A program made the translations under genes and the position numbers. Positions 47,176 through 60,200 of a stretch of DNA of 64,000 bases are shown piece after piece. This DNA comes from Harmothoe impar. Lineage: Eukaryota; Annelida; Polychaeta; Phyllodocida; Polynoidae. Each line of letters opens with the position of its first letter. Position 1 is the first letter of the stretch. Below the pieces are notes generated by a model. The model ran no database searches. It saw only the letters and a program-made list of their open reading frames with translations, and was not told the origin of the DNA. The stretch spans positions 68,051,740 to 68,115,739 of the forward strand of contig OX381707.1 of assembly GCA_947462335.1 (NCBI GenBank), in the 5' to 3' direction.

Positions 47176-50100
47176 ATGAAGAAGTTTGCTCTGGTTGAGT
47201 TTGAGGATGACAGTGTTGCCATAGTCAAAGTACACGACATTGAACACTTCATGGAGGAAGAGTGGAAGGAGGAGAAGGACAGATGTTGGGTGGTGCACTG
47301 GCATATCGGCAAAAAGGAAACACAAGTGTGCTCAGGTGTTGTCTTGGCAATTGGTGGTAAGTGTGATGCATACAAGTTCCACAATATCAATAGGTATTTA
47401 TTTACTAGGCTCTTGAAAATTTGACCCCCCCACCCCGAAAAGGCCTCTCAGATAATGTGCAGAAATAATCATATGTCCACCATTAATTGGTGTAAGAACT
47501 AGATTTAAAAGCACTTTACTCCTTCTCGTCATTTCTCTTTGTTAAGCTATTATGCTTATCATATAATTCAATACCTGTTAATGGACACTTTAATTATTAT
47601 GATATAATGGTCTAATAGTCCCAGTTGTTTTATGTTACAGATGACCACATGAAGCTTGTTGAAAAGCGGAACCAATACATCGAATACGAGGACTGCAGTA
47701 CACCTGCAAAAGGAAGGGGAGCCAGGAGACCTAGTAAGAGGCAACTGGAAATGGCCCCAGAAGCTTCTGCTAACTCGGTAGGTTCAGTATAACCTTAAAA
47801 ACGATATTTTGATGTAAAATAGCGTATTTATGTTTATCTAAAGACCTTATGAGCTTCTGAATCATAAGAGGCATTGGTGGCTAGTTTCTCCCCTAACCAT
47901 TCCTCACAAAAACCTACAACCGGTCTATTATTCCTGGGTAAGTTATGGACATTTGATTAGATTCATACTTTGTTTTATCTAAAAGTGTGTCATTTTACTC
48001 TGATGTATACATATATTCTATTGTTATTTTCTCAAGGCTGCCAAGAAATCACACAACGAGAGCCCTTTACGAACATTACTACATAGGGTTACTGAACAAC
48101 GGTCCAAGGTTCGACATCGTCATATTAATTGATCAGTTAAAAAGTGTCATCATGTTAACCCTACATGTATGGTTGATACACTTCTGAAGGGTCAGCATGA
48201 CGAGAGAATCAAAGAACTGTTGATTCGATTCACAAGGGCAGCATTAATGCACCAGAGCATAACAAATTAAAGTACTATGCGGTCCTTAAGGGTTATTAAC
48301 ATTCACTTTACAATTGATTATAACCGGATAGTCAACAACAAATATGCAAAACCTTATGGGTGCCTCAAATCTAATGATATTGACTGATAATCTTTAACAA
48401 TTGTTTACAGGATCCAGGTGCTGATCCTGCAGCTTCTGTAGATGGGGGCTCTGCTGCTATTGGAGGTGCTACTGCCCAGGTAACCCCTGTGAGGGCTGGC
48501 CCTTCCAGAGTTGGCCTGATGAGAGATGGTCCTTCTAGAGTAAGTCATGCGAGGGATCCTCCTTCACAGAGTGGATCTGTTAGGTCTGTGGCTATGAGGG
48601 ATGGCCCAGTCTCTAGCTCTGGGCATGCAACACCTGCTCGCCCTGGCCCTGGTCATGGCCCAGCCCGTGTTGGCCTGACTCGGTTTGGTGCTGCTAGGGA
48701 TGCCCCTGCTCGGGATGCCCCTGCTCGAAATACCCCTGCTCGATTTGGCGCTGTTCAGGATGTACCTGCTCGGAATGCTGCTGCTCGGGATGCCCCTGCC
48801 CGGGGTGCCACTGTGCGGGATGCCCCTGCTCGGTTTGGCCCTGCTCGGGATTCACCTGCTCGTGAGGAACGCCAGATGTTTCAAGGTATGTTGTCTCTTA
48901 AACTGTCACTCTATACATATAATGAATATTTTGTCCCGGTGCATGGCTCTTTTTATGTGGCTAGGCTTTGGTACAATGACTGATACAACTGATCTCAATC
49001 TCCCAACCTGTATTTGTTGTTTTGAATACCTCCTTGCATTCATATAATATTTTTGAATAATGGTTAATAAGATGGATAATTATAAAGAAGGAACAAAATT
49101 ACCCTATGCTAACTTGGTAAATTCATTTACATTTTTTACAATTTAGATCGACTTGAACGTTTGGAAGGTGTGGCATCCCGTCTCGAGGCTCTCCTTCAGG
49201 CAAGGTTCCCCACACCTGAAACTAGCAGACCAGATAGGCTTGATGAGATGTACACTGTAAGTAGTATCTACTATTTTGGCAAATTTGCTTAACTTGCTAT
49301 CGGTTGGTGTAATTAAGAATTACAAAGAATCTTTGATTAATAATACTGACTACAGTATTTGCCTGCATACGTTATTTTATTTATTGATTTCAATACCCTT
49401 ATACCCGGTGCTTTTACAAGACTGGGGCATATATTGCAACCTAGGCCCTTACACAGCTCAAAATGGCATATCAATACATAAACCTACCTGTGTGTATATA
49501 GAATCTGTATATACAATCTATATATTGTGTATATAGAATCTTCTATAATAATTCTCTAAGAATACTATCTTTATACATGCACATTATGTACATTAAAGTC
49601 CTGGACACAACTTAAAATGCCGGTGCTATCTACTTTTAGGACAAGATAACAAAGGCTCTTGTACAAAGGTGCAGCAAGGCAACTGCACAAAAACTGACAA
49701 ACGACTTGATGACAGGCCTGTATTCTGTGGAGTACATGGCACACCACACAGCATCAGCTACAGGCAGCACTAGAGGACAGGGACCACAACGGCAACCTCT
49801 ACCAAGAGAGGATGTGGTCTCTATAATAGGTCAGTACATGATAATTTTATTGGATTACAGCTTTATTATACAGCAACATCTCAACCTGTTTATAACAAAT
49901 ACATTTTTACAGGTCCAATTCTATATCTTTCGTGATGGTAAAAGGACCTCCTTATACTTCACTGTAGGTGACAATCAGGGAAAGTGAGAGAGCTTCTGAC
50001 AATGTACTTTTTTAAAGTGACATTTAGTAAAATGTAAATGTATGGGGGAGAGTTCTTTGGGGGGGGGGGGGGGGGCTTCCGGGGAGATAATGCCAGGGGG

Positions 50101-50508
50101 GATATCGCCTGACACCAGCCCTGTTGGCCCCATTATGAGTGATTTACTGCTAGGCATACATGTTTTTTTGGGGGGTGGCTCAGTTTTTTTCTAAAATCCA
50201 GTTGTCGAAACTGATAACAAACATAGAGAATGAACATAAATTCTAAAAACAATTTCCATTTTCTATTCTTTGCAGGCGTGGTGGCACATTTCTTCCCTGC
50301 AACGCCAGCAACAGTTATCAAGGGATATATCAGGACCAAACTCAGCAACTCCGTCAAGGTCCAGAGAAGAAGTGGATCTGCACCAACCAAAAACTCAGAA
50401 CTTCCGGACTTTCCAGACCTCCCTGAACATCCAGATGACCTTCCTGAACATCCAGAAGACCTTCCTGAACATCCAGAAGATGGCAACGATGAGCGTGAAG
50501 ATTATTAA
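47176..50508 (+). CDS. BEN-domain protein carried by the transposon (six exons, 441 aa)
   Basis: Exons: 47176-47356, 47641-47777, 48411-48885, 49147-49256, 49640-49829, 50276-50508. All are GT..AG with matching phases. The 5' exon starts at an acceptor at 47,130, so an upstream non-coding exon exists. The N-terminus (MKKFALVEFEDDSVAIVKV ... CWVVHWHIGKKE) resembles the small Tudor-like module seen before BEN domains in some animal proteins. A low-complexity segment of ARDAPAR-type repeats follows, then a short coiled coil (DRLERLEGVASRLEALLQ). The C-terminal BEN domain (about residues 300-390) contains LMTGLYSVEYMAHHTASATG and VVAHFFPATPATVIKGYI. An acidic tail has three LPEHPED/LPEHPDD repeats. 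BEN domains bind DNA or chromatin. Here it may bind the element's palindromic ends, which is inference. Confidence 0.8.
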
Positions 50509-50828
50509 CACTGTTACTTAGATTGCTGATATTCTGAGATTTTCGCAATAGGTTGTCTATGAAAATGTACAACATGTGCACATTTTAGGCTGGTGGATAT
50601 GTCTTAGACATTGGTTTATTTTAATTATGTTCATGTGTCAGAGTTTATATTTGTTTACCCTCAAGCGGAAACCAAAGAAATGCTTCTAAATCATCTACTT
50701 TTTTAATACATAACACTCTTGAACTTAATGTGTTTTAAACCTTCTGTATCTAATTTAGCGAATTCTGGAATATTTAGCGAATTCTGGAAAGCGAAAAGAG
50801 TACCGTAGCATGAAACTAGACCTGGTGT

Positions 50829-50861
50829 TGCTATTATTATTATTATTATCATTATTATTAT
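50829..50861. repeat. TTA microsatellite
   Basis: About ten imperfect TTA/TCA trinucleotides in the 3' UTR of the BEN gene. Confidence 0.9.
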
Positions 50862-50921
50862 CACTATATTTTATTGTTCTATTCAAACACAAATGTATAA
50901 TGATTATCATGATTTGAGTGT

Positions 50922-50927
50922 AATAAA
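50922..50927 (+). terminator. polyadenylation signal of the BEN gene
   Basis: AATAAA about 415 bp after the stop codon, just before the subterminal repeats begin. Confidence 0.55.
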
Positions 50928-50959
50928 AGTCAATTACCGCAAAAAGTGTGTCATTTTTC

Positions 50960-51445
50960 TACATTCTGCAGAAATTGCTTTATACTATTATGGTATATCA
51001 TTCTAAATATACTATCATATTATCACATTATACTATAATATACAGTAGTATGAGAACTATAGTTAACCATAGTATACACAAATAAATAATATAGTATATC
51101 ATAGTTATACACCGATAATCCATCATGAATATCATGGTATACTGTAATAATCATGATAATATACTATAGTAAAATGACTATAGTTTGTTCCAAAGTACCA
51201 TAGTTACCAGAATCATGGTATTTGCCAGAAAACCATGGTTGATATAAGAGTATAGTATACTATATATGATCATATACCATAGTAAACCCTGTCTAATATC
51301 AGGATATACTATAGTATAGACCATGATAATATTATGATATATATCATGATTTATCATAGTAGAAAAACTATGATAGGTTCCAAAGTACCCCAGTAAATTT
51401 ACTATGATATCTACCATGATAAACCATGGTATTTTTTTACCTGGG
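50960..51445. repeat. right subterminal repeat region
   Basis: Many copies of ACCATAGTA, TATACTATAG, ATCATGGTAT and related palindromes, ending in the 23-bp terminal repeat. It mirrors the left array. Confidence 0.85.
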
Positions 51446-54217
51446 TGGGGATGGGGAATCGGACGTGCCTCGAGGGGTTGTGGAAGAAAAGTTACCCATT
51501 TTAAAATAGCAATATGGATCGGCCATAAATCCCAGCCATGCTGTAATACAATACGTCTGTCCACTCCCCATTGTAATTGGGCCTGTGCTGTGAAGATGTT
51601 GGGGTTGTTTTATAAGTCTGATTGGGTTTAGAGTGTTACTGATATAAACCAGATATAGTGAAACAATAGATGAAATGCCTGTTCCTGACTTTCTGCTTTC
51701 TGCCCGGGAAGTACCCTTATAACGAGGAAGTTACTCATATTTCTTGATATGATATAGACCTCTTAGATCCTTAGCTCTGGGCTCAAAGAGTCGTGTTCCC
51801 ATACAGAAGTACATAAAATATTTATTATCTACCATTACGGTAGTTATCACATCTCAGACAAGAGGCCTCTGATATTAATGATATATGATTATCATGATAT
51901 TAATGGTTATATGTTAAGCTTTTGTTTGTGACATATGATATATTTTATTCTGTTTGCATTTGTGCAGAAATATCATTCCCTCCTTTGCCCAGTCAAAGAT
52001 ATCTCATATATGATATAATTGAGACGAAAATCAAATTCCATTTGCATCAATATACTAAGAAGCCTTTATTTCATGATATTTAAAATCAGTTGATTTCACC
52101 ATTAATTCCACCAAATGTATCCATGTAAACATTTCGTCACATATATATCGTGACACTTTGTGTCATAAATATGAGTATTGTATAATCAGTACTGGCACAT
52201 GATTTCAATAAAATTAATGAGTCATTAATTACATGTACAACAAAATGAATACCAAGAAGCACGCAATATGTTCACAACTGAGGATTATCTCACTAGGTCT
52301 GTCTCGTGAGATAACCCTCATTTGTGAACAATTCTCATGGACATTTGCCTATGTATTTTATCTCAAGAGATAAACATGATATCAAGAAACTTCTTTCAGA
52401 TCATTAAACTTGAGATTCGATGATTTCATAATAATCACTGACGAATCGTATCATCTAGATTTTTACCCTGACATGCCCTACTGACCGCCCCCAACCCCCC
52501 CCCCCCCCCCCCCCCGAATACCAATTTAGTGCCCAACTCGTTACTATATCATTAACACATAGCCACTCCATTTTCCTAAATATCGAATAGGAATATAGCC
52601 TGGCAATGCTATACGGGTCACAGATATGCATTGTCAAGTATTTAGTACATGTCCACGTATATTATTTGTATAAAACCAAGCGCCCTGTAATAACTATAGT
52701 GTGTGACTAGCTATAGCCTGTATATATAATGTCTCCCATACATGGAACAATATACTGGAGCACCGACATAGAGCACACATACACGGATAAAGAGTACAAG
52801 TTAGTGAACTCTGTACCATTGTACCAGACATACATATTCAGTTTGAAATGGTGAAAACTATAATATGGGTGAATTAGGCTATGCCTGTAGCTATCAGACT
52901 AGCAACTTTTAGATTAATAACTAACCACAAATTGGCTAGAAATGTCATCATATTAATAGGCTGTCCAGCCTTCTCCCACTGTAAAACAGTTTTATAGCAA
53001 TAAATTAGAAGTATCACGATGTACCCATAAACACAATGTTATGAGACAGATCTCAGTGCATAATGAATAAAACTTGCTGCTAAATGATTTCATCATTATA
53101 ATTTAGATAATTGTATTTACCGTCCAGCAGTACTCACATTGCATACAAATTCCTGTAAAATATAAGAACACATCACCAAGGAAACTCAGTTTCCTGTGTA
53201 CAATATTATGCCATTGTCTGTCACACAAAAGGCCGCCAACTACTTTACTGCCTATTAGCCAACTGGCGAGTTACTCGCCAGGGCTGCATTCATGTGTTCT
53301 GGTGTTCTGCATTCATGTGTTCTGGCGACAAATGACATAGCACATGAACCGTTTGGATGCGAAACATAAACACCACTTTTGATTGAAAAAGAGATAATAA
53401 TCCGAGAAAAATATGGATATGGATGTTTAGATGTAATCCTCAAACAAGATTTACCATTTTTGATGTCATTATGGCCTGCAAAGCATACGCTTTGTTACCA
53501 ATAAAATATTATAATGGCCCTGGGGTGTCTTTACAAAAAGTACTATATTTGCATATATGTATTCAATATGTAAATTCAATTCTGTAATGGATTTATGTGG
53601 TTTTGCACCCAAACTCCTCAGATTAAAACACTCTGTGGCTCTCAAAGGCTTGAGGTGTGTTTCAAGTCACGTGGTCTGATAATATAGGGTAAATAAATAA
53701 GTCAGATTTATGTTTAAACCCCTTTTCCTCCCATTTAAAAAGATCCATGGTATATACCCGATTCGTAGACCCAGACATTGACTAGTAAATTGCCAATGCG
53801 ACCAAAGGTTCCCTTAGACTCGACTATAAAAATCCTGGAAATTATCTTAAAATTAAATCCCCCAGCAACAGGGTCGACCCTGTTTTGTCAGGTAGGAGTA
53901 ATGTAATATATACCGTCTCTTATTTGACCCCATCGCTCTGTGTCATGCATGCATTGGAATGTATAACATTGGTCAGTTGATATATTATGCTCTTCTTACA
54001 TATGTATAATGTATCACATCAAATTTGCCAGCAATCAGTAACTTATGCATAATGTACATTTATATATTATGCATTATAAACACACATAAATAATTCCCAA
54101 CCTAATTCCCCTCTCCATCAACTCACAAAACATCAAATATCATGATATGTATTTCCTAATAGTAATGCCCCAATCAGAATAACCATCTAAACACCACGCT
54201 GTACGTCAGAAAGCATC
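51446..54217. other. gene-free stretch
   Basis: AT-rich, with a C run at 52,497-52,516, a small hairpin at 52,270-52,329, and a dispersed CGAGTTACTCGCCAGGGCTG repeat at about 53,225-53,320. It includes the 3' flank of the cytokine-like gene. I saw no AATAAA close to that stop codon. Confidence 0.4.
52270..52329. repeat. 60-bp hairpin
   Basis: GTTCACAACTGAGG then TTATCTCAC pair with GTGAGATAACCCTCATTTG followed by TGAAC. Confidence 0.8.
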
Positions 54218-57200
54218 TTAACTTTCCCAATTTGTTTCATTTTTTATGCGATTAAAGAAGTCGGAGAGTTCGTTAATATAGGCAGCCCTGACCATAGCAC
54301 TGTCGGACTGCAGCATCCTTGGTGCTATGGCCTTAGTAGCGTCGGTGTAGTTAGTCAGCGACTTGTCGTCCTCGCTAATCCGGCCACAGACCAGGTGGGT
54401 GAGGTCCCGCAGGCTCTTGTAGACCTCTCTGATCTTGGACAGGGTGGGCGGGTCGTGCTCCATGTTGAGGTTGTTACCTGACACGTGGATGCTGCAGTTG
54501 TAGACGCTGTAGAGGCCGTAGTAGTCGGCCAACATCTCCAGGAGGCTGTTAGCCAAGCTGCTCGTCTGTGAAGGGGATCACAACAAAGGTCTTAGTACAC
54601 TGATATTCCTAGGCTCCCTATACGCCCAACCTCTCAGTCACTAGTGCCTAACCTAGTTAGTCATTTTTTGGATCCCTATACGCCCAACATAGGTCAGTTA
54701 TTATTGTCAGGTTGGTCAGGACTGACCAACCCACCTTAGTCTTTTTATTTCCAGGGGGAGCCACCGAGTGGTCATGACAGGTGGCCCCAACTAGTGGTAT
54801 ACAAATACAACACACCAATGATGAACCTAGGTTAGCCACTACTGACTGACCCCTCAGTCATTTTTGAATATAACTTTGCCATTATGACTAACACTCATAT
54901 GACCAACCTAGGATAGTCTGAACTGACTAACCCTTTCAATCTATGGATTTTCAGTGTACAGGGATCTACCCATGTAATTAGTGTATACTATAGGGTACGC
55001 ATAGGCCCTTAATGCACCTCTGTTTTCTTAATGTACACTGAAAAAGTAAACTTGTCTCCAGACTCGTCGAAGTGACTATCATAAAATAAACGAGTCAAAA
55101 GTTGTCTAACCTATCAGGTTACCATCCCACAAATAGAATCTGGAGCTGGCAAATATAGGGTTTTGAGCTGACACATGCCAAGTGGGTCTTTTATCTCCAG
55201 CTTGAAGACACTTAGACAAGTTTTTAACTCGTTTATTTTATGACAGTCACTTGGAAGAGTCTGGAGACAAGTTTACTTTTTTGAGTGCGTAGGGTACGCA
55301 TAGGCCCTAAAAGCGGCATAATCACTGAGCGTATCCCCCTCACAATTCCAGTACTGTTCTAGTCTACTATGTGGTAGCCGCGCGAGTGGTGGGACTGCCG
55401 CTTTAATGCACCAAGCCCTCTGTTGTCATAATGCATGAATTGAGCCCTAGCGAGTTACTATGAATACACACAGAAAAGAAGTAGAATCACTGTAACCCCC
55501 GACGTGATCACTGAGGTAACTCTCCCCAGGACTCTAACGAGACTCCTTAACGTTAGCAGGACTCTAAAATAACTCTATAATGACTCTATAATGACTCTGT
55601 TCTAAGACTCCCTAATGATTGGGAGTCACTTTAGAGTTGTGGGGAGAGTTACCTCAGTGATCGGGGCTAGACTCCATTTAAGAGTTACAGTGATCCTACT
55701 TCTTCTCTCTGTGTACATGAATGCATGATGACTACAGAGGGCACGATGCCGCCCTTAAAGGGTCGGATGCTGTGGCCTCAATATTTGAAAATAGGGAAGT
55801 AAAGTAACGAAAGTGAAGTACAAGACTCGTAATAACTTGTATTGTATTCTATTCTACATGTATTCTACATTGAAAACCCTATATAGAGCTAGCTGGTTTG
55901 TAAGTGTTCAATCTTGACCACTTTGGGTGTTCACTGGGTGTTCGCTGGGTGTGCATGGCCTACTGTGTTTACTGTAACTACTGAAAACCCAGGCCTGGGT
56001 GAAGGTGTTGATGCTGATGACTTTGGGTGTTCATGCTCAGTTCACCACCTGAGGTGATCATCAAGACGACCTAAGGTGGTCACTTTAGGGACATACTTTT
56101 TTTCCACTAGAGGGCCCTACTATACAATAATGTAATATGCAGCACCTACTGCAGGGTATGTACTGATTTTCTCTTATGTATCAGAATCTCTAATGTTCCA
56201 TATACTCTTCATATCCCTCATTTTATAAACACCTATGATGAAGATTAGTTCATTATATCAAGCAGTAGATCACCGGACATGAACATTACAAGGAGTGACT
56301 CCTCACCTCTAAACTCCACTTTTGCGCTCTAACTGCCTCAGGAAAGACCTCCGTCTCGTCATCTACTGCCAGGATGTTCTGAAACCAAGAAGTGAAAATA
56401 TAGAAATATTATAATTATGAAAAATATCAGATGAGATAAACTGCATGCCTTTTAAGAGTGCGTGCCTATGTTCTACTCCAAGTTCTCCAAGCACTGTACC
56501 AGTATGGTATCAGACAGGGTCAATCCGGGGGTACATGGGGTCCGGACCCCACTCCCCTTTTTTCAAATGATATTTTGGTGCCTTAATGTTTGGAAGACTC
56601 CCCTTTTTGAATTCCTGGGACCGCCCCTGATCTATGGATTGGGGACCACATGTTATCTATCGGCACTATGATAGCTTAGAAAGGGTTTCCATGGAGCATA
56701 GCCTTGATCTTTTCCAGTGTGTAGAAGTGTGGGTGGTTTTATTTCACCTATTGGCCATAAATTGAACAATAACATCAACATATCATGTACTTGTTTTATT
56801 GGACTACATTGTATAAATGAACATACTTAGTTCTGTTTTTTACTGCCCAGGGCGCATCATGAATTAATAAAAGTAGCCTAAAAGTATGTGCCCCATGTAT
56901 GGCTATTATGGGCTAGATTGGCGTCTGACATACATAAACAATTGGTAAAAAGGAAGGGACTCGAATCTGCCACTTTCTGCGGTACACCACCCACAGCACT
57001 ATAGACACATATTCCCATCTACCCATTTTAACACAAACAGTATGTACCGGTAGCAAGAGGGAAAATGAATCAATTTAACCCTTTAAGGGCCGCGTAGCGA
57101 TAAAATACAATGTGCCCATGGTCGTCCTGATGCATGAATCCAGCCCTGGCGAGTAACTCAACAGTGCTGGAACACAGTATCAGCGAGTTATTCGCGACGA

Positions 57201-60200
57201 CTAACTTGCTTTTACAAAATGTTGCCCTTTGCGACATGCCGTCTTTAGGGATGCCTCAATGCATCATGCCCTTGGTCGTCATGATACATGAAAGCAGCCC
57301 TGGTGAGTAACCCCCCAGAGCTGCAATCAAGCATCATGTCGACCATGTACGAGGTTGAGACAGTAGTTCCTCGCCTTGCAGAGCTGCGTTGGGGTTTATG
57401 GCTTGCTTACACTACTTGTATATAATACTGCAAACTGTGCTTACCGTGTAGGCCGTAGCCAAGGGCTGCAGCCACTGGGAGCGGGTGGTAGCAGCCAGAC
57501 TCCTCACACTCCCCTCCGTCTCACTAGCAGGCTCGGGGGTCTGAGGGGTGGTACTGGAGTAGATGCTAGCCAGCACGGCACTGGTGGTAGCGGGGCTGGA
57601 GCCGGCCAGCAGGTTGTCACAGGTGAGGTCTGCAGGTAGGGGGCAGGAGGAGGCGTCCCTCCTGGGTCTGCCTCCTGTAGCCCGGGCCTCACAGGTGTGT
57701 AGGGTGGCACCCAGGAGGAGGAGGAGCAGGAGCAGGGCGGCAGTAGGGTGGTAGAGCGCCGAGGCTGTGGGAGAGACAATGAAGGCAATGTTTACATCTG
57801 TCCTTAAAGTGGTATTCTCACCGAGCGTTTCCCACTCACAATGCTGGTACCGTAAAACCTCGCGTATAAGCCGCGGCTAGTACGCGAGTCAGATCGGCGG
57901 TGCGGCTTATAGCATCGGCCCAGGGTCAGGGTGCGGCTTATACGCGAGTTTTTGTTACTATGGTACAGTACTAAATGTCACCATACTCAGATCTCTGGTG
58001 CGGCTTATAGCATCGGCACAAACTGTACTGTTCTAGTCTGCTATGTGTGGTAAGTGCGAGTGGTGAGAATGCCCCTTTAAAGGCTTTACTGCGCTATTCC
58101 CTCTGTCGTCCTGCTACATGAACACCTGAGTAACTCGCTAGGCCTGCATTTGTGCATCATGCCAACCCTACAGCATTGATGCAAACGCATCACGGAAGGT
58201 TCGCCCCTATTATTATACAAGACATATGTCACGCGCAATATCGGAAGTGGCGCAAAGTAGGAAGCTCTTAGTGTGAATAATTATTCCTAATTTGCGCAAC
58301 CTCCTTGGAATTGAGCCACCCTGTTCATGCGCAGAAACGGAAGTTGCGCGTTTTACACTCCCAAAGGGTCGACCTGTCTGAGGTTTCTATAGGAATACAG
58401 AGTCCAACGAAGGAGTGTACTATATCCTGTATTATAACCGAGATAATAGTATCTATGATATCTTACACAGGAGATTTTAATTGTTGTTTTATTGCCCCAC
58501 ATAAAAAGGCAGCTATAGGTTAAGGGGGGGGGGGGGGCTCTCCGCGATATAGACTTCCTCAGTTTAAAATGCCATGATTTAGGCCACTCAAAAAATGAAA
58601 AAAATTGTTTCTCATCACCCGGCGGTGAGAAATATGACGAGGGCGTTTTATATTTCTTTTTTTTTTCTACTGGGGCCTAAAATATGAAGGACTTTTTTCG
58701 CCTGATTTTCACATTTTAGTAGTTAAGAGTATATTGATCCGCAAAAGTTGTTACAATGCAAGTTATTGCTAGTTCACTGCATTACTGACAGTATAAGCTT
58801 TAATTTGATACCAAATATACCAATGTTTGTCAATTTTCAGGCCCGAAACAAGGGGGTTCGTCGTTTCGAACGAACCACCCCATCTCTCCCAAGGTCTCAA
58901 AGAGTTCCACCCGAGCTGAGAGTAAAGGGGGCATCATTGGCTACACGTCACATTTTACGGCTTGTCAATCGGACAATCATTAAGGATGCTAGAGAGAAAA
59001 CATGAAAGAATGATTAAGTACATGCAACTCTGCTTCCTCTCTAAATATATCAAGTTTCAGTATCATATAAAAAAAAGTCCAGCTCCATCTTTGAAATGAT
59101 CAAGTCAAGTTCCAGCATATACAAAAAACGAACCACCCCGTGGACGACGGCTAGTTACAGGCCTGATTTTTGACAGATTTTTCATCAAAAATCTTTTTGG
59201 AAAAAAGAGGATCTCCCCAAATCACGATTTTCTTGATGCGCGCAGTAATGAGAAACAACTTTTTTTTTAGTGGTCTTAGGCAGTTCCGGCAGGGTTATTG
59301 CCAGCATTGTTACTTTAAAGCAAAATGCCATCATTAAAGACTACAAACAAAGTACATATATATAAATGAAATAACGTAATAAATTATTATGGAAAATGAA
59401 CGCCAGATTATCGTCCACCAGAACATGAATTAGTAATATTATGTTCTCGATTCAACCAGATGTAAGCGTCAATTTCCATTAAATGTAAGCATTTTAATAT
59501 CAGTTATATTTATTTCAAAAGTTTCAAACTTACTTCTAAATAAAACTGATTTATATTGACATGTACATCTGCAATGTGCATTCAATATGACTTGGCATGC
59601 GCACCAATAATACGCTCAATGCCGCCACGCATCCCCCAAACCCTGACACCTCCAACAAATATTAGAATTTATATTAGTTGCAAATTTGCAAATTATAATA
59701 GACATTTAATTAGTCACATACAGATAACCAGGAGATAACATGTCAACTTAATTGACTACAATGCAACATATTCCTGTGATGTCGTTGTTATAAACACGAT
59801 GATTAAATTGAGCAAAGTAACAGAAAATATGGATAAATATATGTATATGTATATATAATGCACATAATAGAAGGATGCTGCTAGCTAGAGCTATAAGGTT
59901 TGGGTTTGAGTGTCCCAGAAGTGCAGTGTTATAATTATGGTTATCCATGGAATAAAATAGATACATCCTTGTCTGATGGTAGGATGTTTAGATTCCTCCC
60001 AAGTTCATATTCCACACAATAGTTCCCACATCCATTTAAATGTACAATGCAGTTTACTTTTGCGAAAGTTTCTCCACTCCCCAACACAAAAGATAAAGAT
60101 AATGTTATATGTATCATATAAACATATAGTACATCATGTATATATAGACATGGTGTAGGGCTGATATTTCCAGTTGTATATCATTGCATTACCACCAGGG

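Larger units (their letters stand above)
22656..51445. mobile_element. CACTA/EnSpm-like DNA transposon, 28.8 kb, with BEN-domain gene and nested element
   Basis: The two ends are perfect 23-bp inverted repeats beginning CCCAGGTAAAAAAATACC (22,656-22,678 and 51,423-51,445), flanked by TG on both sides, a possible 2-bp target duplication. Inside each end are hundreds of bases of short palindromic motifs (TACCATGGTA, ACTATAGTAT), the subterminal-repeat layout of CACTA elements. The element carries a Transposase_21-like gene (minus, 24.1-28.3 kb), an unknown 180-aa ORF (44.05 kb) and a BEN-domain gene (plus, 47.2-50.5 kb). The two outer genes are transcribed toward the ends. Without the nested 9.4-kb insertion it is about 19.4 kb. 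The long open frames suggest a young or still functional copy. The 2-bp duplication is weak evidence, since EnSpm usually makes 3 bp. Confidence 0.85.

Noticed and set aside
58748..59005. Extra exon in the first intron of the cytokine-like gene on the plus strand
   Set aside because: It has an acceptor-like start, but part of the sequence (CGAACCACCCC) recurs nearby as a repeat and no partner exon was found.
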